A DNA stretch of 64,000 nt from Polycladospora coralii (GCF_014773435.2 NZ_JACXAG020000011.1:1-64000); one strand, 5' to 3'. Positions 17,579-26,802 are shown, counted from the first letter of the stretch. Numbers and translations are program-made. Notes: generated by a model from the sequence alone, not told the origin.

Positions 17579-17772
17579 TTGCCGCCTATGCTTTTAGCTG
17601 TCTTTGGTTTAGATGGCTTTGTTTCTGTTACTTCTAAATAGCGACATGCAGCAAGGAGCGTTAAATGCCCCTTGTGCGTAAGTTTGATTTCCTTTTCTTC
17701 ATTTGGTTTAAACCGATGTCCTAACCGATCCACCACGCGATCTTTACCAATGTTCTTTACTTTTACTAGCAT
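17575..17772 (-). CDS. Small phage head-region protein
   Basis: 65 aa, basic (MLVKVKNIGKDRVVDRLGHRF...). AGGAGG 7 nt upstream; its stop overlaps the next ATG. Small genes at this position occur in many siphophages; role unknown. Confidence 0.6.
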   Translation of the reverse strand: MLVKVKNIGKDRVVDRLGHRFKPNEEKEIKLTHKGHLTLLAACRYLEVTETKPSKPKTAKSIGGK

Positions 17773-17783
17773 CGCTTAGCCTC

Positions 17784-18716
17784 CTATGAACCAACATAAC
17801 CACTTGCTACTGCTACTGCGTTTTCATCTTCAAAATGGCAATCGGTTCGTAATGAGTTTACAAAGTCGGTTTTACGTAGCTTTGGGACACGATCTTTTTC
17901 AATAGTAATGTCACGGTATAGACCATACACAAGGTTGTTTGCAGGTGCGAGCATTGCATATCCAGCAGGCATTTGTGGCACATATTCAAGGGCTATCCCT
18001 TTATAATACAGTCCTTGTGCAGATGTTTGTGCTGCATCACCTAGCGATGTTTGACGATTACGTAATGTATTGCGGTAGTCGTCTTCCATCTCCCAAGTAA
18101 CGTAGTATTTCCACTCCGTTTTATTGCGAAGGTATTTTTTTGGTACAGCCTGTAACATGACATTTAGCATCGATTCGATTTTTGTTTTATCAAATTTCCC
18201 TGCTTCTGGTGCATCAGCCCCAGTTACCTTATTGGCCGCTTTAATTAACCAGCCGTCGGTTACTTTTAGAAGACTGTCCGATTCACTTTTGTCACCACTT
18301 AAATAGAGATGTTCTAAGTCTAAGCCGATCTGCCCACCAAGAAGGTCAATCAATGTATTTTCAAAATTTCCTTTTTCAATGTTATCTTCCAATGTCCGAT
18401 CTGTTAGCCCTACGAAACCAGTCAACTCTTGTGCGTCCAGCTTGTTCATGGGAATGTTAACTTTTTGCTCACTGGTAACTGAATCTGTTTCACCCGTTGC
18501 CGCTAAGATTTGACCACCGAATTGAATGCGGTCAATCTCTCGCGTTGGTGCAGTCATTGTGATTCGACGTGCAGCCGATAACAATGGTGTAGAGTCTTCC
18601 ACCACTCGTATAAACCGTTCCGCCTTTTGTGGTTTAAGCAATCCAGTTGTAATGTCACTCGTGGTAATCGCTTTGTACGCTGTATCTAACTTGCTTAAGA
18701 TATCTACTTGACTCAT
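17784..18716 (-). CDS. Major capsid protein (HK97 fold)
   Basis: 310 aa. Sequence features such as GLLKPQKAERFIRVVED, DRIQFGGQILAATGE and EDNAVAVASGYVG at the C-terminus are typical of HK97-fold capsids. It follows the protease/scaffold gene. AGGAGG lies 8 nt before the ATG. Confidence 0.85.
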   Translation of the reverse strand: MSQVDILSKLDTAYKAITTSDITTGLLKPQKAERFIRVVEDSTPLLSAARRITMTAPTREIDRIQFGGQILAATGETDSVTSEQKVNIPMNKLDAQELTGFVGLTDRTLEDNIEKGNFENTLIDLLGGQIGLDLEHLYLSGDKSESDSLLKVTDGWLIKAANKVTGADAPEAGKFDKTKIESMLNVMLQAVPKKYLRNKTEWKYYVTWEMEDDYRNTLRNRQTSLGDAAQTSAQGLYYKGIALEYVPQMPAGYAMLAPANNLVYGLYRDITIEKDRVPKLRKTDFVNSLRTDCHFEDENAVAVASGYVGS

Positions 18717-18728
18717 ATTGATAACCTC

Positions 18729-19085
18729 CTATGAATTAATGCGTCTTCCAAACGCATCTCGTTTATGTTTTTCTTTTTCACTTGCTTCAGGTGTGTTGTC
18801 GCCATCTTGCCCCTTCAATTTTTGGGAATTAAAAAAAAGCCCGCTATGTCTGGCTTTTTGTGCAACTTCTTCAAGTTCTTCAATTTTTTCTGTGAGAGTG
18901 TTGTATTCGTCCTTTGTTAATGTAACTTGATCTGACTCTTGTTCTTGTGCAGCAGGGGGGTCATTTGTTTCTTGCTCTGGGATATGATCTGTTGATTCCT
19001 CTTCCTTGTTGAATTCTTTGGCCACCTCTTGAAAAGCTGTCTTTACTGCAGTATCAATCATGGTTTGAACATCCTCTTTGGTCAT
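18729..19085 (-). CDS. Nested scaffold protein (internal start)
   Basis: Within the protease gene, AAAAAAGGTGATG is 2-6 nt before an in-frame ATG at 19085 (MTKEDVQTMIDTAV). It would yield a free 118-aa scaffold, as in lambda C/Nu3. Inferred from the ribosome site and domain boundary only. Confidence 0.45.
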   Translation of the reverse strand: MTKEDVQTMIDTAVKTAFQEVAKEFNKEEESTDHIPEQETNDPPAAQEQESDQVTLTKDEYNTLTEKIEELEEVAQKARHSGLFFNSQKLKGQDGDNTPEASEKEKHKRDAFGRRINS

Positions 19086-19694
19086 ATCATCACCTTTTTT
19101 CCCTGGGGGATCAGCGTGTTTAAACGACTGTATAAACTTGGCGAAGAACCCACCGTTACTATCTGGCTTCTCTTCTACCTCATCTGTCTTTGACTTGATC
19201 ACTACAAACTTAGCCTTAGGTACACATGGCTCATCAACCAATGAAACCGCATTTACAATCCAATCTTCACCCAAGTCAGCTAATGTAGTACGCTTAAGTG
19301 CTGCGTTTATCTCATCATCTTTCTTTGATTTCATAACAGCTGATTTAATTCCCATGATTGAGAAACCTGTTAGCTTTCCTTCTTTAACTGAGCTCCAAGA
19401 TTCATCATCAGTAACACGCACCCCCATCATCCATGATCCCTTAGGTACAACCATATCTCCATAGGTCAGATCAACAGGTGTAATATAACTCTCAACCATA
19501 CTGCCTACATTGTTCAAAGTGTGTTGCAGGTCGATATTCGCATACTTATCAGCGAAGTCATGTGCTACCGCTTCAATCTTATCCGCTGAAACGACATCAC
19601 CGTCATGATCAGCTTCACCTGGTACCATAACGGGACCATATACAATACGTTTTTCATAGCTCTTCATTACAAGCGGTGCTGTTAACTCTGGCAT
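18729..19694 (-). CDS. XkdF-like prohead protease with scaffold domain
   Basis: 321 aa. The N-terminal ~165 aa carry the XkdF/S78-like protease pattern (YGPVMVPGEADHDGDVVSAD, ANIDLQHTLNNVG, GFSIMGIKSAVM, VSLVDEPCVPKAKF). The C-terminus is acidic and coiled-coil (DEYNTLTEKIEELEEVAQKA), typical of a scaffold. AAGGAGGAAGG precedes the ATG. Confidence 0.85.
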   Translation of the reverse strand: MPELTAPLVMKSYEKRIVYGPVMVPGEADHDGDVVSADKIEAVAHDFADKYANIDLQHTLNNVGSMVESYITPVDLTYGDMVVPKGSWMMGVRVTDDESWSSVKEGKLTGFSIMGIKSAVMKSKKDDEINAALKRTTLADLGEDWIVNAVSLVDEPCVPKAKFVVIKSKTDEVEEKPDSNGGFFAKFIQSFKHADPPGKKGDDMTKEDVQTMIDTAVKTAFQEVAKEFNKEEESTDHIPEQETNDPPAAQEQESDQVTLTKDEYNTLTEKIEELEEVAQKARHSGLFFNSQKLKGQDGDNTPEASEKEKHKRDAFGRRINS

Positions 19695-19707
19695 TTTCCT
19701 TCCTCCT

Positions 19708-20571
19708 TCATTTTCGGTAAGGTGTTGATGTGATCATTTCTCCACGTCTAGGAAAATATGGACGTATCCGACAGCGGCAATTGATCCACTCGGCGATAGG
19801 TCCTGAACGATCACCCGGCGTGCGAAGCCCGTTCGAAAAGGCTTCATCTACCTTCACAATCTCGCCATGCATCTTGATATGGTTGGCTTTGTCTTGTGGT
19901 TCTCTGCCTCTTACCCGTCGATCTCTTGCAGTAATCCATTGTTTATAATTTACATTCAGATCATTTAGGGTTTGCTGAACGCCTTCATTTTGTGCTGAAT
20001 TAATCTCAGTGCGTGCAATCAGTTGTAAACGATGTTTGCGCAGTAAGCGTATTTCTTGTCTCAATTGTTGTGCTGCATCATCAATTCCTAGACCTTGTTC
20101 ATAAGACCGTGCAAGATTATTTGCCACATCGCCTATGATTCGTCGTGCGGTGTCTTGGCTGAATGTATAAACCTTTTCGCGCAGTAAATCACGAGTCCAA
20201 GGATCGAATTCAGTAAACGAAAGGTTTAAACCTTGATCGGCAAGTGCTTCAAATGCTATCAAACGCCCAATGTGATACTGAGACAATGCATCTTCTATGA
20301 TGGTTTCAGAAGCGTCATCGTATAGAAATGACAGATACTCGGTAACAAATAGCGTTCTTCGCTCGGCGTCAGTGGGAATGTAGCCCATGCTAATGAATCG
20401 AGATATCAACCGATTCTCTACGCCAACAAACAACCGATTGAGCTTTCTATATAACGCTTGCTCCGCATCGTCTAGATCGTCATCAACCCCCTTCATGGCT
20501 GGTAGTGTGCCACATGAACATAAAAAAGAAGTGACTTTCTCTAACATCACCTCTGCTTTGTGTGTATTCAC
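19708..20571 (-). CDS. Phage head morphogenesis protein (Mu gpF/SPP1 gp7-like)
   Basis: 287 aa. The C-terminal half holds the MuF motif series: RLQLIARTEINSAQNEG, KQWITARDRRVRGRE, HIKMHGEIVKVDEAF and the terminal EWINCRCRIRPY. GTG start overlaps the portal stop. A minor head protein delivered with DNA in related phages. Confidence 0.85.
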   Translation of the reverse strand: MNTHKAEVMLEKVTSFLCSCGTLPAMKGVDDDLDDAEQALYRKLNRLFVGVENRLISRFISMGYIPTDAERRTLFVTEYLSFLYDDASETIIEDALSQYHIGRLIAFEALADQGLNLSFTEFDPWTRDLLREKVYTFSQDTARRIIGDVANNLARSYEQGLGIDDAAQQLRQEIRLLRKHRLQLIARTEINSAQNEGVQQTLNDLNVNYKQWITARDRRVRGREPQDKANHIKMHGEIVKVDEAFSNGLRTPGDRSGPIAEWINCRCRIRPYFPRRGEMITSTPYRK

Positions 20572-22046
20572 TTGGTCACCACGTCCAGTAAACGACTATG
20601 CAACGACTTCACCGATTGGATCAATTCATCTGATTGCGGGAGTCCCCCGATTCCCATTTCATGAATTGGTGTTCCGCCAATAAATGGCTGATTCATGATC
20701 GGGTTATCTATTCGCTCTTTGCCCATTGATTCTCGTATATCGTTTGGCGTAAGTACACCTAGTTTAAAGTATCGCTCATTTATTGCGGATTCTCTTTCCT
20801 GGTCCCGTGTATCAATGTCATTGAACTTGAATTCCCAATCGGTTATACCAAGTGAATCCCGTAGGACATGACGGTCTATTCTTGCTTCAATGATTTCTTG
20901 ACGTGGGTTAATGATCGACTGTTTGTAAATCTCCGTTGACTCTGTGGCTGTGCTTCCCCCTAGACTTCCTTCCTGTGCGATGCCTGCGCGATAAGGTGGG
21001 ACCCCATGAGCGGATAGGACTTCATCACGATTGTCTAGACGATATAAGCGGAATGATGCCTCTTTCATGTCTACCGCTAACTTTTCAAAGTTGAATTTAA
21101 CGGGTGGACCATCACCGCCCCGATGTTCTGCGGTCAAAACGAGTGTAGAGTGTCGATTCTCTTTTAAGTCTTTTTGAAAGTACTGCTTAATCTGCTTCAC
21201 TACCTCTTCATCTAGGTCAGCACCTTCGACCGTAACAGCATAGGCAGGTATGGCGAAATTCTCAAAGAAATCTATGTTGTACTCTTCCCGTTTCTTGTCA
21301 CCTAGCAATGCACCCAGGGCAGGTAGGACGTCAGGAATCCCATAGTAATCCGAACGCGGCGAATAGTTCATAATGTGTATGATTTCGTTTCCTCGTTGGT
21401 CAGGATCGAGCTTTCCATACTCATGTAGGTCGCCTGTGTCCTTGTCGACATCGTAGGGAGAACCACACCGGATAAACCATCGCTTTTGATTTCCTCGCAT
21501 CTGCACAAATCGAATGTCGTCAATGTGCAGCCTCATGGTGTGAGCTGGTATCGTTTCAATACCTTTTATCCGATTGACATTTACACCATTAGCATTTTTT
21601 ACTTTCTGCTTGGGATCTCGAATAACTTCAAGATATCCATTACCCACACTCTCAAAGTCAATCATCCAGCGTTCCAATACTTCGCCAAATGTATCCTCTA
21701 CATGCGGTCGTTTGAAAAACTCCTCGGCTGTTTCTTTTTGTCCATCGTTTGGATTGCTAACTTTCTGGTTGGGTTCCAAACGCCAACCTAATCCGACGGT
21801 ATCCCGTGCTTTTGTTTTGACCGCTCGGAAATGGTATGTGTTTAGTTCCATTAGTTCGGCTAACTGTTCGGGATTATACAAGGGAGCCACAATGCCTTGT
21901 TGACCATCATATGCATTACTGAATGGGTCATTTATTTGCTTTGATCCGCCTTGGCTTTTATGGATGGCATATTGGTCTAGATAGTCGGATGAAACAACAT
22001 CACCGTCCTTGAGTACATAGGCTTTTACACTCGGTTTACCTGTCAC
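20568..22046 (-). CDS. Portal protein
   Basis: 492 aa, PBSX-type portal (LMELNTYHFRAVKTKARDTVGLGW, HIMNYSPRSDYYGIPDVLPA, GVPPYRAGIAQEGSLGGSTA). GTG start with AGGAGG 7 nt upstream. It forms the dodecameric DNA channel and docks TerL. Confidence 0.92.
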   Translation of the reverse strand: MTGKPSVKAYVLKDGDVVSSDYLDQYAIHKSQGGSKQINDPFSNAYDGQQGIVAPLYNPEQLAELMELNTYHFRAVKTKARDTVGLGWRLEPNQKVSNPNDGQKETAEEFFKRPHVEDTFGEVLERWMIDFESVGNGYLEVIRDPKQKVKNANGVNVNRIKGIETIPAHTMRLHIDDIRFVQMRGNQKRWFIRCGSPYDVDKDTGDLHEYGKLDPDQRGNEIIHIMNYSPRSDYYGIPDVLPALGALLGDKKREEYNIDFFENFAIPAYAVTVEGADLDEEVVKQIKQYFQKDLKENRHSTLVLTAEHRGGDGPPVKFNFEKLAVDMKEASFRLYRLDNRDEVLSAHGVPPYRAGIAQEGSLGGSTATESTEIYKQSIINPRQEIIEARIDRHVLRDSLGITDWEFKFNDIDTRDQERESAINERYFKLGVLTPNDIRESMGKERIDNPIMNQPFIGGTPIHEMGIGGLPQSDELIQSVKSLHSRLLDVVTK

Positions 22047-22057
22047 GCTAACACCTC

Positions 22058-22240
22058 CTATCTATATACGTGAGTCTGTAGGCGTTCTAATTCGTCGAGT
22101 GCCTTTTCCAGTAATACATCTTCATCCTCATCGCTTGCAGGAACGTTTAAAGTATGAACCCCGTGAATGAGTCTGTATAATGCATCTCGACAATCGCCAA
22201 CGTTAACAGGTTCTTTTTTATATTTCGATTTGATCACCAC
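22058..22240 (-). CDS. Small acidic phage protein
   Basis: 60 aa (VGDCRDALYRLIHGVHTLNV ... DEDEDVLLEKALDELERLQ). AAGAGG lies just upstream of tandem GTG codons. Unknown function; last gene before the cargo insertion in the late operon. Confidence 0.55.
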   Translation of the reverse strand: MVIKSKYKKEPVNVGDCRDALYRLIHGVHTLNVPASDEDEDVLLEKALDELERLQTHVYR

Positions 22241-22263
22241 CTCTTTTATGCCCTAATTAATCA

Positions 22264-22292
22264 CAAAAGAGACCATATTATGGCCTCTTTTG
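22264..22292 (-). terminator. Terminator of cargo gene
   Basis: CAAAAGAG-G-CCATA/TATGG-CTCTTTTG inverted repeat downstream of 22372-23172. It would insulate cargo transcription from the portal operon, or must be read through by late transcripts. Confidence 0.6.
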
Positions 22293-22371
22293 ATTGGTAG
22301 GACGACATTCTCATTAAGCCATGATGTGATAATCGAACATCATCATTAGAAACGATTAAAATATTGTTGTA

Positions 22372-23172
22372 CTATTCTAAGGAATTATTGTATTGGATAA
22401 CTTGTTTTGGCACATGAACTTCAGTTGTTCTTTCTATACCTGAAAGACTCAGAATTTTAGTAGTATCTGTTTGAGTAGGCGTGCTATAGTAGATTCCAAC
22501 TTCAGTAGTATTTACTCTAAACTTATCGAAGCCGGTTGCACTGTAGTAATCACGTCTAACATAAGGGTCATTTGGACCCGTGATGGTCATGGTTATAGTA
22601 TTTGTTTCTGACCACGAACCAGTCTCTCTATAGTTAGATCCGAAGCTTACATTGATAGCTTCTTTTAAGGGTACAGATACTTGACTACTATTTGAATACT
22701 CCGTGCTACCTGAATTCGTTACGGTTTTAGTTTTGGTAATTGTTTGTCCATTTAAAACACTGAATATATGCTGCTGATTTGTAAATGGCTTTGAATTGTA
22801 TTCGATAAGAGTTTTTCCTGTAACCTTAACGCCCTTAGAACCGAAAAGAATGCCAATGTAATACTTAAACTGGTTTCTAATGTTACTACAGGCATCGTAC
22901 ACAGGTTTAGACATTAAAAACCAATTACTATAATTACCACCTAGACTGTAGTCATCAAGATTACAAGATATTGCTCCATTTGCATTGTATACGATTTTCG
23001 ATTCCTTTTTAGTCAGATTAGGCTTAGTGTCTTTTTTGACAAAAGAATCATAACTTTTAAATTCTTTTACCGTTACATAATCCTCAGGATACTGTGTTTG
23101 TGTAGCAAAAGTAGTCACCGGAAACGTAAAAAAAAGTGTTAATGCAAACAAAAGAGGTAATATTTTCTTCAT
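22372..23172 (-). CDS. Secreted pore-former-like protein (phage cargo)
   Basis: 266 aa with a signal peptide (ILPLLFALTLFFTFPVTTFA). Residues ~145-215 alternate Ser/Thr with hydrophobics (TKTVTNSGSTEYSNSS, NVSFGSNYRETGSWSE), as in the membrane-insertion hairpin of aerolysin/ETX-MTX2 toxins, then [12 protein letters not shown]. It is a paralog of 56421-57179, sharing GQT-x-NSGST-x-INxSFG-x-TGxWS-x-TGP-x-YYSATG. AAAGGAG precedes the ATG, and the promoter has a CRP/FNR-type box. It sits inside the late operon as a moron. The toxin assignment is pattern-based only. Confidence 0.6.
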   Translation of the reverse strand: MKKILPLLFALTLFFTFPVTTFATQTQYPEDYVTVKEFKSYDSFVKKDTKPNLTKKESKIVYNANGAISCNLDDYSLGGNYSNWFLMSKPVYDACSNIRNQFKYYIGILFGSKGVKVTGKTLIEYNSKPFTNQQHIFSVLNGQTITKTKTVTNSGSTEYSNSSQVSVPLKEAINVSFGSNYRETGSWSETNTITMTITGPNDPYVRRDYYSATGFDKFRVNTTEVGIYYSTPTQTDTTKILSLSGIERTTEVHVPKQVIQYNNSLE

Positions 23173-23214
23173 TACACGACACTCCTTTTTTTCTTAATAT
23201 TCAACCTATATTTC

Positions 23215-23258
23215 ATTGTAGTATTAAGATTTATAGGATGGTGTGATTTTGGTCACAG
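23215..23258 (-). promoter_or_regulatory. CRP/FNR-type box and -10 of cargo gene
   Basis: On the minus strand CTGTGACCAAAATCACAC (23258-23241) lies with its centre 32 bp from the centre of TACAAT (23220-23215). This is class II activator geometry (-41.5). The same geometry occurs at 46697-46740 and 57227-57270. Confidence 0.7.
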
Positions 23259-23374
23259 TAGATATTGTGTTTTGTCCCAATTAACCTCGGTCTATTGAAA
23301 CACTATTGAATAACCCATATAATTAAGTTGATACTGTCCCATTTACATATCCCAAAAATAGAGGGTGTTTTTTC

Positions 23375-23950
23375 ATGATTTATGGCTATGCTCGTGTCTC
23401 AACTGGTCACCAAGATATCAATTTGCAAATTAGCGAACTTGAAAAGTATGGTTGCGAAAAAATCTATCAAGAAATCGTGTCCGGCAAAAATTTGGATGAT
23501 CGTAAACAGTTACAAGAATTAATTGATGCTACACAAGAAGGAGATACAGTCGTATTTACAAAATTGGATCGGTTCGCACGCTCTGTAATTGATGCCCGCA
23601 ACATCGCAGAAGCTTTGCATGCAAAAGGTGTCATTATGGTAGTACTCAATTTCCAAGGAATGAAGTTTGATCTGTCAACTCCTACAGGAAAACTAATGTT
23701 AACTATGTTCGCCGGCTTTGCTGAGTTCGAGCGTGAGTTGATGCTAGAGCGTCAGCGAGCAGGTATTGAGCGTGCTAAAAAGGCTGGTAAGTATCAAGGC
23801 AGAGTCAAGAAATACCACTCCAAACATGCTGGAATGGCTCACGCCCTAGAGCTTCGTAACACCACTGATAAAACGGTTAAAGAAATATGTGATATAACGG
23901 GTGTCAGTCGATCAGCTCTATATCGAGAATTTGAAAAGATGAATTCATGA
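23375..23950 (+). CDS. Serine recombinase, resolvase/invertase type
   Basis: 191 aa. The catalytic domain has YGYARVST (nucleophile Ser), KLDRFARS and the E-helix (MLTMFAGFAEFERELMLERQRAGIERAKKAG); the C-terminal HTH is DKTVKEICDITGVSRSALYREF. Length is typical of Tn3-family resolvases, not large phage integrases. It is opposite in strand to the late operon. Repeated TGTCCCA motifs at about 23276 and 23335 could be part of a res site. It may have delivered the neighbouring cargo gene. Confidence 0.9.
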   Translation: MIYGYARVSTGHQDINLQISELEKYGCEKIYQEIVSGKNLDDRKQLQELIDATQEGDTVVFTKLDRFARSVIDARNIAEALHAKGVIMVVLNFQGMKFDLSTPTGKLMLTMFAGFAEFERELMLERQRAGIERAKKAGKYQGRVKKYHSKHAGMAHALELRNTTDKTVKEICDITGVSRSALYREFEKMNS

Positions 23951-23953
23951 TGA

Positions 23954-25177
23954 TTAGTACACTTTCACCTTCGGGCGTTTAGTCATGTATTCCTCGCAAC
24001 CATAACGAATTGCATCTATCGCATGGTTATCCTTGTCCACCGGAACAGGCAATACATTTCCTTGCTTGTCTTCTTTGCGCCGATAGGTTTGGAATTCATT
24101 CTTTGTATTCTGGCATCGAACATCTATTATGATGCGTTGTTGTTGTAACCATTGAATACCGAAGCGTATAGAGTCAGGTCCTTTTTTAGCGCCAATAGCA
24201 CGCACACCCAAATCATTTAGTTCTTTGATTGATTTCGGCTCTGCACTATCACATACAACAACTTGATCCTCAATGATTCTTTTCACATCGTTTGCCAGCA
24301 TGTCATTGGTCATTTCTTTTTCATATAGTTCATCTAAAATGTATAGTGTCTTGTGCTTTCTATCATAGTGCATGTGAATGAGTGCAGCAGGATCATCACC
24401 ATATCCGAAGTCTAACCCATTATTAAACCGGTCAAAGGTTTTGCGCATATCTGATAAATCCTGAATCTCCCAATTTTTAAAGATGACGTTACCAAGCACA
24501 CCCCAATTTCCATAGGTATAAACCTCCTTGTAATAGGAGTCGGTTTCATTTTCTAGCTCAGCAATGTCATCTGGTTCCAGAAAGTCGTTGTTTTTATAAG
24601 TGGTTTTTAAGATAGACAGCTTATCATCTCGGTAGGCTGTTTTTGCGTCATCCGATCCCCCGAAATACTCTTTGTATATCCAGTGGCTTTGCAAGATTGG
24701 GTTGAACGATAATATCAGACGTTTCTTAGCTTTTGACCGACCGCGTAGACGTTTACCAAGTTGCTTAACTGCCTGGTATTTCGTTTCCGTCGCTTCCTCA
24801 ACCCAGACATCCGTGACAACGCCATCAATTGGTGTTATTGACTTGATCTTCTCAGGATCGTCCAAGCCAGCAAAGATAATCTGTTTATTGTTGAGCTTGC
24901 AAGTGATAATCATATTTGATTTGTTGACATTAAAAAAAGCCGATAGGTTCATCGCCCCAATCGCCTTCGTGATTTCATTGAATACCGATTTTTTAACTGT
25001 ATTGAGAACGTTACGTACAATGAGATAGTTCCGATTCCCACTAAGAACATCAAGTACGGTGCGTTGTGCTAGGAAGAAACTTTTTCCCGATGACGATCCC
25101 CCAAAGAATAGTTGTGTGCGGGTGTCATCTTGCAAATAGGGCATGTACACTTGGTTGACTGTTACATCAATGTTCAT
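23954..25177 (-). CDS. Terminase large subunit (PBSX type)
   Basis: 407 aa. Walker A GGSSSGKSFFLAQR, Walker B region DVWVEEATE, and nuclease motifs GLDFGYGDDPAA, VVCDSAEPKS and DKDNHAIDAIRYG. It cuts and pumps DNA into the head through the portal. It overlaps terS by 11 nt. Confidence 0.93.
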   Translation of the reverse strand: MNIDVTVNQVYMPYLQDDTRTQLFFGGSSSGKSFFLAQRTVLDVLSGNRNYLIVRNVLNTVKKSVFNEITKAIGAMNLSAFFNVNKSNMIITCKLNNKQIIFAGLDDPEKIKSITPIDGVVTDVWVEEATETKYQAVKQLGKRLRGRSKAKKRLILSFNPILQSHWIYKEYFGGSDDAKTAYRDDKLSILKTTYKNNDFLEPDDIAELENETDSYYKEVYTYGNWGVLGNVIFKNWEIQDLSDMRKTFDRFNNGLDFGYGDDPAALIHMHYDRKHKTLYILDELYEKEMTNDMLANDVKRIIEDQVVVCDSAEPKSIKELNDLGVRAIGAKKGPDSIRFGIQWLQQQRIIIDVRCQNTKNEFQTYRRKEDKQGNVLPVPVDKDNHAIDAIRYGCEEYMTKRPKVKVY

Positions 25178-25730
25178 CCTTGGAACCTTTCACATTGATG
25201 TTTATACTCATATCCGCTTCAAGATTCATCTTGTCGTTGAACATGCCCAAGTGCCTTCCTAGCATTTCGAGTGCTCTCATACGATCGTTCATTTTAACCG
25301 TTACCTTTCTCCCATCCTTCATAATGGTTTCGCTCACTTCAGATAATATGGTTCCGTCTACTTCATCAGATGGCTTTAAGTCAATTGTGAGCAGGTTTTC
25401 CATGACAGGCTCACCCGTCTTTTTGTCACGTTTGATCATGACGTCCTCGTGTTCCCATGTCACCACGTCTTTGATATCGGCAAATGCGATCTTTGCCCAC
25501 TGTTTGAGTACCATATCTGCGGTGACTTCTGTTCTGGCTTCACGTTCGCCTAGGGCTTTCTGTATAGCGGTTTGAACCTTAACATTTCTCAACAACCTTG
25601 ATCCAGTTGCTTCCGCTGTTTTCTTGCTATAACCTGCACGAATTGCCGCTTGTGTTGCGTTCAAATCGATCAAATATTCTTTCACAAATGCTTGTTGTTT
25701 AGGTGTCAGTTTTGCCATATCACATGTCAC
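25167..25730 (-). CDS. Terminase small subunit
   Basis: 187 aa. N-terminal HTH typical of Terminase_2 (KLTPKQQAFVKEYLIDLNAT ... IRAGYSKKTAEATGSRLLR). Two starts are possible (25730 or 25718, four codons apart), each 9 nt from a purine-rich site. It recognises pac/cos DNA. Confidence 0.88.
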   Translation of the reverse strand: MTCDMAKLTPKQQAFVKEYLIDLNATQAAIRAGYSKKTAEATGSRLLRNVKVQTAIQKALGEREARTEVTADMVLKQWAKIAFADIKDVVTWEHEDVMIKRDKKTGEPVMENLLTIDLKPSDEVDGTILSEVSETIMKDGRKVTVKMNDRMRALEMLGRHLGMFNDKMNLEADMSININVKGSKDEH

Positions 25731-25820
25731 CTCTCCTCCTTACTGTTTTGCATGCGGGAAATACATAAGGTATAAAAGTAAATCTAGTGATTGGCGGCGT
25801 AAGTGGGATACGTGTAATCT

Positions 25821-25845
25821 AGAAAAAGCACCTCAACGGGTGCTT
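25821..25845 (-). terminator. Terminator of the small membrane peptide gene
   Basis: On the minus strand AAGCACC-CGTTGA-GGTGCTTTTT. It lies about 80 nt past the stop of the 25925-26047 ORF. Confidence 0.65.
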
Positions 25846-25924
25846 ATATGCAGTAATTATTTCAGCTATAGTTCTATATAATAGCAGAGGCTTCAACTTT
25901 TCTTTTGTATGTTCTGGTCTTAGA

Positions 25925-26047
25925 TTATTTTCTTATAGATCTAACAATACTACGTGTTATAAAAATAAGAAGAACGATGGAGATTATTAATACTAGAGTA
26001 CCTGTGATACTCAACTTTCCACCATTGATAACGGTGATGAGATGCAA
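25925..26047 (-). CDS. 40-aa membrane peptide, type I toxin-like
   Basis: TTG start with AGGAG 8 nt upstream. The product begins MHLITVINGGKLSITG, has one membrane helix (TLVLIISIVLLIFI) and a basic tail (RSIVRSIRK). It is an isolated, self-terminated monocistronic unit between the ArpU-type regulator/membrane gene and terS. Size and layout resemble small membrane toxins of prophage type I toxin-antitoxin pairs; no antitoxin RNA could be demonstrated. In the rest of 25731-26374 I see nothing certain. Confidence 0.5.
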   Translation of the reverse strand: MHLITVINGGKLSITGTLVLIISIVLLIFITRSIVRSIRK

Positions 26048-26374
26048 AATAATCACTCCTAACGGTAGATTCACTTATTCTAATACAAAAAATAATGTCC
26101 TTCAAGAACGTGAATTACCAAGTGATTTTACCAGGATTAATAGAAAAAGCACCTCCTGGGTAACTGACCGTTGCTGATGGAATTACAGTTGAATAGGTCA
26201 CACTGTAGGAGTCATATTGATTAGTTATTTTTGTTACGTACGTACTAATATGGGCTATTGATGTAAATAAGCACTGATCGTATATTTAGAGACTCATCCA
26301 GAAGCTCCATACTAGCATAATAGCACCCTAAAAATCGTAAATCCTGCCATTACTGCCAAAACTGCCAAAATATT

Positions 26375-26752
26375 TTACTCGAAGTATTGCCACTTTCTTT
26401 TGATTAAGAAAAAAATAATGATTGCACCTATTAGGTCACCAAAGTTAGGCAATGCATCATGCATGAAATATAGAGACAGTGCTATTATAAGTCCAATAAA
26501 TTGAATAGTGAAGTATGCATACACTGCCCATCGTTTCCAACAATACATACCAATGGAAACGATTAAACTGAAAATTACTATAATAGGCGACACCCAATAA
26601 AAGATCAATTCTGCGTACTTAGAATGGAACTCTAGAGGCAAAGGTTCATTCATAATAAGTAATGTGATGAACACGAATAGGCCTATAGAATAAGAAATCA
26701 TCATCAACCATAGTACGATTGTAAGTAAAATACCTCTTTTTTTGTTTTCCAT
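26375..26752 (-). CDS. Four-helix membrane protein
   Basis: 125 aa from the ATG at 26752 (AAGGTG 6 nt upstream), with four predicted membrane helices (ILLTIVLWLMMISYSIGLFV, AELIFYWVSPIIVIFSLIVS, YAYFTIQFIGLIIALSLYF, LIGAIIIFFLI). Unknown; could be a superinfection-exclusion or lysogenic-conversion gene from its place beside the late promoter. Confidence 0.6.
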   Translation of the reverse strand: MENKKRGILLTIVLWLMMISYSIGLFVFITLLIMNEPLPLEFHSKYAELIFYWVSPIIVIFSLIVSIGMYCWKRWAVYAYFTIQFIGLIIALSLYFMHDALPNFGDLIGAIIIFFLIKRKWQYFE

Positions 26753-26802
26753 ACAACTCACCTTACTATTTAAAAATGAAATGCTTTACAAATATAACAA
26801 AT

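Noticed and set aside
23375..23950. Phage integrase
   Set aside because: At 191 aa with a C-terminal resolvase-type HTH it is a small serine recombinase, not a large serine integrase, and it sits inside the late operon.
25905..26177. 90-codon plus-strand frame
   Set aside because: Antisense to the better supported 40-aa minus-strand ORF; no ribosome site and poor composition.
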